A stretch of 64,000 bases of DNA from Ancistrus triradiatus (lineage: Eukaryota > Chordata > Actinopteri > Siluriformes > Loricariidae). The position numbers and the translations under genes are program-made. Shown here piece after piece: positions 46,175 through 55,323 of the stretch. Where the stretch lies: assembly GCA_025084515.1 (NCBI GenBank), contig JAJAGP010000086.1, forward strand, positions 744,001 to 808,000, in the 5' to 3' direction. Under the pieces are notes generated by a model that ran no database searches, was not told the origin of the DNA, and saw only the letters and a program-made list of their open reading frames with translations. The first letter of the stretch is position 1. Every line of letters starts with the position of its first letter.

Positions 46175-46818
46175 TCACAGATGGGATAAGGTTCTTATGC
46201 TGGAATGCAGTGTTTTCCTTTCTCCAAACATAATGCTTTTCTTTTTAAACCAAAAAAGTTCTATTTTTGTCTCGTCCGTCCACAAAACATTCTTCCAGTA
46301 GCCTTCTGGCTTGTCCACATGATCTTTAGCAAACTTGCAGACGAAGCAGCAAATGTTCTTTTTGGAGAGCAGTCGCTTTCGCCTTGCAACCCTGCCATGC
46401 ACCACCATTGCTGATCAGTGTTCTTCTGATGGTGGGACTCATGAACATTAACATTAGCCAATGTGAGAGAGGCCTTCAGTCCCCCCCCTTTGCTTAGAAG
46501 GTATCCTGGGGTCCTTTGTGACCTCACCAACTATTACAACGCCTTGCTCTTGGATGATCTTTGTTGGTCGATCACTCCTGGGGAGGGTAACAATGGTCTT
46601 GAATTTCCTCCATTTGTACACAATCTGTCTGACTGTGGATTGTTGAAGTCTTTAGAGATGGTTTTGTAACCTTTTCCAGCCTGATGAGAATCAACAACTC
46701 TTTTTCTGAGGTCCTCAGAAATCTCCTTTGTTCGTGCCATGATACACTTCCACAAACGTGTGTTGTGAAGAGCAGACTTTGATAGATCCCTGTTCTTTAA
46801 ATAATACAGGGTGCTCAC
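46175..46818 (-). pseudogene. Tc1-like transposase fragments
   Basis: N-terminal helix-turn-helix frame 46740-46534 and later frames (GYWKNVLWTDETKIELFW at about 46310, containing the DET motif of the DDE core). Frameshifted and lacking the C-terminal catalytic part, which was displaced by the LTR. Transposase would cut and paste the element. Confidence 0.8.
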
Positions 46819-47452
46819 TCACACCTGATTGTCATCCCATTGATTTAAAACACCTTCAAATTAACTGCTAATCCTAGAGGTTCACATACTTTTTGCACTC
46901 AATAATATCTCCTTGATGCATGCTCAATAATCCAAGTCAGAAAATCCCAAAAGTTGAACCTGTTCATCTGGACATAGGTTTTGTCAGAGAAACGTTTCGT
47001 CACTCATCTAAGTGACTTCTTCAGTCTCAGCTAGTTGGAAAACTTCCCCAATCTTATATACATCACATTTGTATAACAACTGGTACCAGCACCATTGCAT
47101 AACAATGGGACCGGTGATCAGTTTAATATGCAGATTGACATAGCCTTTAATGACAGTGGATATGTGTGCCATTCACACAGGATTTGGGAAGAGCTGCGAT
47201 GGCGACATTGTAAAATGGTGAGAGGTGTACTCTGAGGCCCCCTCCTTGGTTCAGGGATGGACGTTCCCTTTTTTAAAAAATGTCTTCTTTTACTCTGCGT
47301 TCAAACCATCGTTCCTCCCTATCAAGGATCTGCACGTCTTCATCCTTGAAAGAGTGGCCACTGGCCTGTAGGTGGGTGTAAACCACAGAGTCCTGACAGC
47401 ACGGATCATCACATCTAGAACACCATGGATTTCGTGGATAAGGTGGGGGATG

Positions 47453-47721
47453 TCTGTCAGGGGAACGGCGGACTCGCCGCCACGCCAGCAGAGGTCGCCT
47501 TCGCCTGAATTCTAGGCTGCCGCTTCCGGGCGGCAGCCATGTTTAGCGAATAAATAGCACCGCAAACATGTAGTCAGTGCGAGGTCTCGTTTCCGTTACG
47601 GTGCGTTTCTGAGCGTTTTCTACAACCTTCTAGTGTTCTATGGTTATTGATTACTCCTTTCGGCTTATCGTTTTTGTGGTCTTGGATTACCCCTTCGGCT
47701 TTGACGCTTGGTGTGACTACA
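47453..47721. mobile_element. 269-bp insertion with 5-bp duplication
   Basis: Flanked by ggatg at 47448-47452 and 47722-47726, inside Penelope DNA. Contains gaataaatag and a GC-rich start (gtcaggggaacggcgg). Probably a solo LTR, although the first bases are TC, not TG. Confidence 0.6.
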
Positions 47722-48662
47722 GGATGACCCCACTCTCAGCAATAGGGCCACCCTTAACTCGGACCAGGTGTGTTTGCTTCTGGAGCTGTGTCTTCAATCC
47801 ACCTATTTCACATACAGAGAGCAGTACTATAGGCAGAAACATGGGTGCGCCATGGGCTCCCCCAACCTGTATTGGAAGAAGTGGAAAAGAAGGCACTAAG
47901 ATCCTATTCAGGAACACCACCCAGCCATTGGTTCAGATATGTGGATGACACCTGCGGTGAAAAAATGAAATCTCAGGAAGTACCACATTTCACCGACCTA
48001 CATCAACTCAGTGGACAAACACATTAACGTTCACCAGGGAGGATTTGTGAAAAACGGCAGGTTAGCCTTCTTGGATTGTGAGGTTTGTGAATGGAGGAGA
48101 TGGGGGACTATTGATAGTCGATTGTTTACCGTAAGCCTACACATACGGAATCAGTACTTAAGGGTTGACTCTCATCATCCACTGGAGCACAAACTAGGAG
48201 TCATCAGGACACTGTACCACCGAGCAGACAGCGTCCCCACTGACACAGTGGCCAAGGCTGGAGAGAAATCACACATTAAGCAGCCCCTGGGCAAATGTGG
48301 TTATCTGAACTGGGTCTTTGTCAAAGCTGGTAAGATGCCCAAACAGTGCTCCAGTAGATCGACGAGAGGAGAACAACAACCGCAGTCTAAGCGTAAACCA
48401 GTGGTGATTCCATATGTGGCAGGAACATCGGAACAATTGAGACGCATATTTTCCAAACACCGCATCTCAGTGGCTTTCAAACCCCAAAACACGCTACGCC
48501 AGAAACTGGTCCACCCCAAGGATCGGCTCCCCCAGCACAAACAGAGTAATGTAGTGTACGCTGTTAAGTGCCGGGAAGATTGCCAGGAATTGTACATCGG
48601 GGAAACCAAACAGCCACTGGCGAAACGGATGGAACAACATAGAAGAGCGCCCTCATCAGGTC
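47722..48662 (+). pseudogene. Penelope-like RT end and GIY-YIG endonuclease
   Basis: The plus strand encodes RT parts QKHGCAMGSP and HWFRYVDDTC (about 47845-47960), then a second frame from 48011 with KNGRLAFLDCEV and the GIY-YIG domain NVVYAVKCREDCQELYIGET and LAKRMEQHRR (about 48545-48650). RT plus GIY-YIG is unique to Penelope-like elements. A frame change separates the two halves and the C-terminus continues into non-Penelope sequence. It lies in intron 2 of copy C and is not a host exon. Confidence 0.85.
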
Positions 48663-48977
48663 AGGACTCTGAACTGGTTGAGAATACATACAATGTAAAT
48701 GCACAAAATTACAGGTTTCTGATGCTTGTTAGCCAGTTCATGTGCTCGGTACACCAGCCAACAGAGTATAATAAAGTCTTTCTCAATAAACAATGGAATT
48801 ATTTTACTAATGAAACACCTCCCTATAATTACCGCTGATATCAAGTTACTGATGATGCAAGCAATAGAAATGTAGAATGATGTGATGTAATGACATTACC
48901 CACACCTGTGTGCAAACAGCTCTCTACAAACAGAACTTTCAGTCTAACAACATAGGTGTGTCATTTTTATTTGACAG

Positions 48978-49093
48978 AGTGTCTCATCTGGCAGGGAAGC
49001 TTGTACAAAGTCTGATGGATAAACAAAAAGAGCTGAACATAAACAAGAAAGACAAACTCTGTGTTCAGATTGCAGGACTGTGTCATGACCTGG
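48978..49093 (+). CDS. Copy C exon 3: HD motif
   Basis: 116 bp, VSHLAGKLVQSLMDKQKELN then LCVQIAGLCHDLG. Holds the catalytic His-Asp pair. It lies about 6.5 kb from exon 2 because of nested insertions. Confidence 0.9.
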
Positions 49094-49464
49094 GTGAGTA
49101 ATTGATGACGGGCCCAATCAGCTTTACATCACAGTGCAGAAAAATGAAAATCCTCTATAATGCTCTGCTGTGTGAGTGTGTTCTGATCATGTCTTAGATT
49201 AATTAATTCAAAATCACCTCCTGATGTTTGAATGGTAAAACACTCTGAACTGAAATACAATTTGATAAATGGTTAGCAAAACCAAAGCAAATCATTCTGT
49301 TTTAATCCCAGTTATCCTGGTCAAGATCTGAATGCTAACCAGACCCAGCATTCGAACCCAGGCCTTCAGGAACTGCCATTCCCAGCAGCTGACTCAGAGC
49401 CACAGAGCTACTGATAATTAGTTAATAGAATTAATCACGGCCTTTCTCTGTTTCTAAAATTAAG

Positions 49465-49523
49465 GTCATGGTCCATTCTCACACGCATTTGAGGATTTCA
49501 TGAAGGAGCTGTCCAAAAGGAAG
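49465..49523 (+). CDS. Copy C exon 4
   Basis: 59 bp, GHGPFSHAFEDFMKELSKRK, completing the HD motif. Confidence 0.85.
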
Positions 49524-49629
49524 GTATTTAAATCTGATATATGACTACACTAAATTAAATTTACATATTCAGCCAATTTCAAGTGGTTTCTTTAAACTTT
49601 TTTTTTACCACCACTTAAATGAAAATAAG

Positions 49630-49680
49630 GCTTCAAAACCCGAGAAATCTACTACTGCCAAAGAGCTGTCTGAATGGAAG
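49630..49680 (+). CDS. Copy C exon 5, short
   Basis: 51 bp, ASKPEKSTTAKELSEWK. The last codons resemble the end of exon 4. The Trp-Lys followed by His-Glu-Glu of the next exon fits the SAMHD1 pattern. Confidence 0.55.
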
Positions 49681-50047
49681 GTACGACAGTTTTGTTACTC
49701 TATTATAGTACTGTTCAAAAGTCTTAGGCATTCTACATTTTTCAGTTTATATTCTGCTTATTCTTTGTTTAGGTTTTAGTGATCAATGCACTTTGTAGTT
49801 CTGTAGTCCATCTGATTACTGTACCGTAAGCATCACACTGCCTCCCTCTGGCATCATCGAGAAACAGTAACAGTATTGATCTAGCATCTCAAATTTGTTT
49901 ACTGTATTTGCAAATGTTTTTAGAGTTACGTGTAAGTGTGAGTTATAGACTATTAAATGTTAGGTAAATACTCATAATTAATCTGCACCTTAAACTACTA
50001 TCATATAAATATAATCTAATAACTGTGCCTCATCTCTTGTGGGACAG

Positions 50048-50215
50048 CATGAAGAGCAGTCCATCAAAATGTTTTCTTTTCTGATTGGACAAGACAAAAA
50101 CAAAAAGGGCATAAACTCTAAAATGAGGAAAGGAGACTACGGGCCAAAATTTGTCAAAAAAGACTTTGATTTCATCGAGGAGCTCATCAACCCACCAAAA
50201 ACACCATCATCTGAA
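50048..50215 (+). CDS. Copy C exon 6a
   Basis: 168 bp, starts HEEQSIKMFSFLI and ends FIEELINPPKTPSSE, phase 0 at both ends. Paired with 6b. Confidence 0.8.
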
Positions 50216-50457
50216 GTAATTATTTTAAAATCATAACACAAACAGTCAGTGTGTTCAGGGACCAATTCTATGTGTGTACTTACATACCAGTTACAGTAAC
50301 TGCTGTATCTAATGTTTTTAGTATTACTGTAAATGTACAGTAACTACGAAGTCATAGATTATTAAATAGAAAGCAAATACTCATATGTAATCTGCTCCTT
50401 AAACTACTGTCTAAACTTCTATCTTCTAATAATTGTGCCTTGTCTCTTGTGGGACAG

Positions 50458-50595
50458 CATGAAGATCAATCCATCCAAATGCTTCAGAGAATAAAATCTA
50501 AAATGAGGAATAGAAACGACAGGCCTTCATTTGAAAAGGAAGACTTTGTGTTCATCGAGAAGCTCATCAACAAACCAGAAAAACCACCATCTGAA
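50458..50595 (+). CDS. Copy C exon 6b, tandem duplicate of 6a
   Basis: 138 bp, starts HEDQSIQMLQRIKSKM and ends FIEKLINKPEKPPSE, also phase 0. The 410-bp spacing and shared intron sequence show a tandem duplication including the exon. Confidence 0.8.
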
Positions 50596-50710
50596 GTAAT
50601 CATTTTAAAAACATAACACAAACAGTCAGTGTGTTCAGGCACCAATACTATCTGTGTACTTACATACCAGTTACAGTAACTGCTGTATCTAATGGTACCA
50701 AAAATATTCA

Positions 50711-50849
50711 GTGTGTATATGAATTACTCAGATTCAGCCAAACACTGCTCTCTGAAATCTGACATATTTGGTCTTATGGTTAATAAGACCAAATATGTCA
50801 GATTTCAGAGAGCAGTGTTTGGCTGAATCTGAGTAATTCAGATACACAC
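50711..50849. repeat. 67-bp near-perfect palindrome
   Basis: Arms 50711-50777 and 50783-50849 pair with one mismatch; loop ggtta. Lies in the copy C intron between exons 6b and 7. Confidence 0.95.
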
Positions 50850-51032
50850 AATAAAGGTGTGAGAGTTTAAAATGAAACTCAGCTATTATCTGTAACTTCA
50901 CTTTATTATTTAGACAGATAGTGTTTGTGATGTTAATGTGATGATGGTTATATTGTGAGCACCACACACACCACCATGTCTGGGTCACTGTTGTACTGGA
51001 AATGATCATGTTGTGTATTTCACCTCGTGCAG

Positions 51033-51133
51033 TGGAAATACAGAGGACGAGGACCAGAGAAGTCCTTCTTATATGAGATTGTGTCTAACAAAGAAACAGG
51101 AATCAATGTTGACAAAATGGATTATTTCAGTAG
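51033..51133 (+). CDS. Copy C exon 7: third metal-site aspartate
   Basis: 101 bp, KSFLYEIVSNKETGINVDKM then DYFSR. Aspartate and lysine of the DK pair are kept; Met replaces the Trp found in most SAMHD1. Confidence 0.85.
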
Positions 51134-51214
51134 GTGAGTTCTGCTTGTGCTCACATTCTGGGTTTAATGTTTGGCTTCCTGTTTTAAGTTATTTCCGGTA
51201 TTTTTTTCTCTCAG

Positions 51215-51326
51215 AGACTGCCACCATCTGGGGATGAAAAGCAACTTCTCTCATAAGCGTTATGTGATGTTTGCACGAGTCTGCAGAATAAGGAGAGATA
51301 CTAAGTAGATCTGCATGAGAGACAAG
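51215..51326 (+). pseudogene. Copy C exon 8 with nonsense codon
   Basis: 112 bp, DCHHLGMKSNFSHKRYVMFA, then TAG at 51306-51308 where copy B has CAG. Confidence 0.85.
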
Positions 51327-51411
51327 GTGAGCATTAAAACACGAGGCAAGAGGAACAATTATCTTTGTTATAAATGTTTATTTACATGTTTTTCCTTTTT
51401 GTATTTATCAG

Positions 51412-51490
51412 GAAGCATTCAACATGTACGAACTCTTCCATGTTCGCTACCTGCTACACAACACAGGGTTAAAGACACAATCGAAGCCAT
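51412..51490 (+). pseudogene. Copy C exon 9 with 13-bp deletion
   Basis: 79 bp against 92 in copy B; aatgtctgcacac is missing after 51462, shifting the frame. Confidence 0.85.
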
Positions 51491-51649
51491 GTGAGTTATC
51501 TTCACAGTCACTCCACCATACTATTAAATTATCATTTTTGATCAGTAGGTACTGGATTTTTTTGTTGTTACTTTTTTTTTTTACTGTTTTACACTCGTCT
51601 CATGGTTTATCATCTTTTCATATAATCTTAAATGTTTAAGCTAATGACA

Positions 51650-52430
51650 GAAATCTACGGAAAAGTTGGGACGGTATGGAAAATGTAAATTAAAGGACAA
51701 AACAAAACACAGAGTTCCTTATATTTACTTTGACTTTTATTGTTTTATTGCAGACAGTATGCAGATATTTCATGCTTTTTTCTGTTAATAAACATTCCTA
51801 AATCCACTCCTGCATTCCAGGCCTGCAACACATTCCAAAAAAAGTTGGAACAGGAGCAATTTAGGGCTGGTAATGAGATTTAAAAACTACATAATGATGT
51901 GATTTCAGGCTATTGATAAATGATGCTTCTTGATGTAGTGCTGTCTGAGGGAGCGGAGATCATCCCTCTTCAGTTTAGGCTTGTGCTCTTACCCTTTACG
52001 CACTGAAATTTCTCCAGATTCCTCGAATTGTTTAACATTATTATGCACTGTAGAGGAAGAAATATATAAATCCCTCCAATCTTTCTTTGAGGAACAATGT
52101 TTTTAAACATTTCAATCATTTTTTCCAGTTGAAGTGGAGATCCTCTGATCATCTTTACTCCTCAAAGCCTTTCATGGATTCTGCTTTTGTACCAAATCAT
52201 GATTATAATCACCTGTTTAAAATCACATCATTATTTAGTTTTTATCTCATTATTAGCCCTAAATTGCCCTGTCCCATTTTTGGAATGTGTTGCAGGCCTG
52301 ACATGCAGGAATGGATGTTTAGTAAGAAATTAAAAGAAATAAAAGTCAAAGTAAAATGTAAGGAGCACTGTGGTTTTGTTTTTGTTTTAATTTCCAAACC
52401 ATCCCAATTTTTTTTGTTATTTGGGGTTGT
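51650..52430. mobile_element. Tc1-like/MITE with long inverted ends
   Basis: The left part (actttgacttttatt) and right part (aataaaagtcaaagt) are inverted. Same family as 4470-5220 and 62865-63790. Confidence 0.7.
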
Positions 52431-52660
52431 ACAATCCCCATTTCCAGAAACGTTGGGACATTTTGCAAAATGCAATAAATGCTACACTGCAAGATTGCAG
52501 ATGGTCTGAAAGACAGCGTAATCATGCTGTTATCAGATGAGTCCACGTTTCAGGTTGCTGAAACAACACTGGAAATCTTTTCTTTGCACTGTTGTCAGTT
52601 AAATAAAGGTTCAACAGAATGTACAAAACTTTGGATTTTTGCAAAATGTCTCAGTTTCTA
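52431..52660 (+). mobile_element. Tc1-like fragment
   Basis: Shares gtaatcatgctgttatcaga-type sequence with 35252-35830. Truncated. Confidence 0.6.
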
Positions 52661-52706
52661 TGTATAGAAATACAGTAATGCTTCAAATCTATTTTGTTAT
52701 TTTCAG

Positions 52707-53254
52707 GATTGTTGATGCACTCTTAGAAGCTGAACCTCACTTCAGGTTGAATGGCAAAACAATCTCTGAGGCTGCAACCGACCCAGAATTGTTCCTGAGA
52801 CTCACAGGTTCTGTCTTATTTATTTTTCTATCTTATTTATTGTTTATCCTAGGCCATGATGTTCAGCATGTAAACACACATTCTGTATCATAAATGCAAA
52901 AATAGCAGTGCTGACGTGTGTTCTGTTTGCAAAGTCCTTTTCCTTTAAACCCCTTTAGTCCACTCCAGTTTTATTTTTATGGAGAGTTACAACAGAATTA
53001 ATTTGACTTTGTTTAATTTAAATATGTCTTTTGGTTTATAGACGACATTCTACAGGAAATCATGCGCTCAACAAAAAGGGAACTTAAACCAGCACAGGAC
53101 ATCATCAAGAGGATTGAGAATCGGCAGCTGTACAAGTTACTAGGTAGCCGAAAATACAAGCCTAAGAAGCTGAAAGAAATCAGAGATGAAAAGGTGAAGA
53201 TTTTACTTTCTTACTTTCATTTTTAGTTAACTGCAGGTATTATTATTATTATTG

Positions 53255-53293
<39 letters not shown>

Positions 53294-53413
53294 ATTCTGC
53301 AGTTTGGTGAGTCTTGATATAAAGCTGTGTGTGACTGTTAATAGATCGTGGTGCAGAAATAGCTGCGATCTGTCAACAAGGGGGATCTAAAACCAGAAGA
53401 CTTCAGAGTCAAA
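52707..53413 (+). pseudogene. Copy C exons 10-12
   Basis: Exon 10, 52707-52807 (AEPHFRLNGKTISEAATDPE); exon 11, 53042-53193 (PAQDIIKRIENRQLYKLLGS); exon 12, 53345-53413 with TAG at 53360-53362, where copy A has TGG. Phases agree with SAMHD1. Confidence 0.8.
53238..53290. repeat. (ATT)n microsatellite
   Basis: About 17 ATT units with interruptions. Confidence 0.95.
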
Positions 53414-53427
53414 GTAAGTGAAAGGAA

Positions 53428-53435
<8 letters not shown>

Positions 53436-53488
<53 letters not shown>
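53436..53488. repeat. (AT)n microsatellite
   Basis: About 26 AT units directly before a Tc1 end. Confidence 0.95.
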
Positions 53489-53494
<6 letters not shown>

Positions 53495-54829
53495 CAGTGG
53501 GGCAAAAAAGTATTTAGTCAGCCACTGATTGTGAAAGTTCTCCAACTTAGAAAGATGAGAGAGGTCTGTAATTTTCATCATAGCTACACTTCAACTATGA
53601 GAGACAAAATGAGAAAAAAAAATCCAGGAAATCACATTGTAGGATTTTTAAAGAATTTAATTGTAAATCATGGTGGAAAATAGGTATTTGGTTAATCACT
53701 AAAGTTCAACTCAATTCTCAATAAAACATAACCTTTGTTGGCAATTACAGTGGTCAAAAGTCTTCATCAGGTTGGCACACACTGTAGCTGGTATTTTGGC
53801 CCATTCCTCCATGCAGATCTCCTCTAGAGCCAGTGATGTTTTGGGGGCAAACACGGACTTAACTCTCTCCACAGATTTTCTATGGGGCTGAGAATCTGGA
53901 GACTGGCTAGGCCACTCCAGGACCTTGAAATGCTTTTTATGGAGCCACTCCTTCATTGCCCGAGCGGTGTGTTTGGGGGATCATTGTCATGCTGGAAGAT
54001 CCAGCCACGTTCCATCTTCAATGCTCTCAACTGATGGAAGGTGGTTTGGGCTTAAAATCTCACCATACATGGCCCCGTTCATTCTTCCCTTAACACGGAT
54101 CAGTTGTCCTGCCCCTTCTGCAAAAAAAACAGCCCCAAAGCATGATGTTTCCACCCCCCATGCTTCACACAGTAGGTATGGTGTTCTTGGGATGCAACTC
54201 AGCATTGTTCTTCCTCCAAACACGCGGTGAGATGAGTTTTTAACCAAAAAAGTTCTATTTTAGTTTTCATCTGACCACATGATGTTCTCCCAATCCTCTT
54301 CTGGATCATCCATATGCTCTGTGGCAAACTTCAGATGGGTCTGGACATGTACTGGCTTAAGCAGGGGGGCACGCCTGGCACTGCAGGATCTGAGTCCCTC
54401 TTGGCGTAGTGTGTTACTGATGGTAGCCTTTGTTACTTTGGTTCCCAGCTCTCTGCAGGTCATTCATCAGGTCCCTCCGTGTAGTACTGGGATTTTTGCT
54501 CACCGTTCTCATGATCATTTTGACCCCATGGGATGAGATCTTGCGTGGAGCCCCAGATTGAGGGAGATTATCAATGGTCTTGTATGTCTTCCATTTTCTT
54601 ACAATTGCTCCCACAGTTGATTTATTCACACCAACCTGCTTGCCTATTGTAGATTCACTCTTCCCAGCCTGGTGCAGGTCTACAATTTTCTTCCTGGTGT
54701 CCTTCGACAGCTCTTTGGTCTTGGCCATGGTAGAGTTTTTAAGTCTGACTGTTTGAGGCTGTGGACAGGTGTCTTTTATACAGATAATGAGGTCAAACAG
54801 GTGCCATTAATACAGGTAACGAGTGGAAA
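53495..54829 (-). mobile_element. Tc1-like transposon, third family
   Basis: Starts cagtggggcaaaaaagtatt after TA. The other end is truncated near 54829, where copy B-like intron sequence resumes. Confidence 0.85.
53711..54728 (-). pseudogene. Tc1-like transposase, frameshifted
   Basis: N-terminal paired-type helix-turn-helix from 54728 (MAKTKELSKDTRKKIVDLHQ, SGAPRKISSHGVKMIMRTV), then in other frames the DDE parts (HMDDPEEDWENIMWSDEN at about 54290; LEWPSQSPDSQPH at about 53900). At least two frameshifts. An intact Tc1 transposase is about 340 residues, and the region could have coded for that. Confidence 0.85.
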
Positions 54830-55039
54830 GTGCACTGTTGATACAACTACAGTCACCCCACTATAATCAGGCCAATCAGTAAATAAGTTTATGTTTTAGT
54901 GCAGTCTGCCTTTAAAATGGAAATATGTACATTTCCATTGAAGGGTTTCAATAAAAGGACACAAGAAACTGATCATTTTACAGCCCCTAGTACTAAAACT
55001 AGTTCTAAAATAATAACACAATGTCTCCATCTACTACAG

Positions 55040-55323
55040 ATTGTCAGTTTGAATTATGGGATGAAAGAAAAGGATCCTATTGATGCTCTCGGATTCTACA
55101 GCAAAGACAATCCAGATGAAGCAGAACAACTGCCCAAAGAAGAGGTAGGACTTAAATAATAACTTCATAAGAAATAGACTTGCACTGATGATTTTATTCA
55201 AAAGTGGTTAAATAAAGTGCTAATTCTTTTGAATCTTTACAGGTCTCCCACCTTCTGCCTGTAATCTTTGCTGAAACCAAAGTCATGCTGGTCTGCACCA
55301 AGCCACCAAGGAGCTATCAGTGA
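55040..55323 (+). pseudogene. Copy C last two exons
   Basis: 55040-55144 (NYGMKEKDPIDALGFYSK) and 55243-55323 (VSHLLPVIFAETKVMLV). An extra base near 55308, relative to copy B, brings in TGA at 55321-55323 about 24 codons early. Confidence 0.75.

Larger units (their letters stand above)
42525..46905 (-). mobile_element. Tc1-like element split by an LTR insertion
   Basis: The left end cagtggtgcttgaaag starts at a TA (42523-42524). Transposase pieces are on the minus strand, with the N-terminal helix-turn-helix MARTKEISEDLRKRVVDSHQ starting at 46740. The right terminal repeat is missing where Penelope DNA begins. Confidence 0.85.
46925..48670. mobile_element. Inverted pair of Penelope-like element fragments
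   Basis: 46925-about 47440 is a minus-strand fragment: the terminal sequence, then the end of the ORF (SGHSFKDEDVQILDREERWF). About 47722-48670 is a plus-strand, 5'-truncated copy. Confidence 0.75.
41424..55323 (+). pseudogene. SAMHD1-like copy C (HD-domain dNTPase), probably inactivated
   Basis: Exons: 41424-41441, 42310-42470, 48978-49093, 49465-49523, 49630-49680, 50048-50215, 50458-50595, 51033-51133, 51215-51326, 51412-51490, 52707-52807, 53042-53193, 53345-53413, 55040-55144, 55243-55323. Phases join correctly. The start is MSKVFK just before IFNDSVHGHIK, so no SAM domain is seen. The metal-site residues expected for SAMHD1 are present: His in RFEHS, His-Asp in CHDLGHG, Asp in VDKMDYF (Met replaces the usual Trp). 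Lesions: TAG at 51306-51308, a 13-bp deletion at 51462/51463, TAG at 53360-53362 and a frameshift near the end. Up to the first stop it encodes 301 residues. A short HD-only product cannot be ruled out without expression data. Family certain; loss of full-length protein likely. Confidence 0.8.

Noticed and set aside
48011..48838. A host gene with a GIY-YIG nuclease domain
   Set aside because: The preceding RT YVDD motif and adjacent terminal repeats identify it as a Penelope-like element; the last codons read into unrelated intron DNA.
49360..49425. SINE or tRNA-like element near copy C exon 4
   Set aside because: Only a short gcattcgaacccaggccttc resemblance to a B box; too degraded to annotate.
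53387..53581. A minus-strand ORF with Tyr-Ile repeats
   Set aside because: It is the translation of an (AT)n microsatellite.
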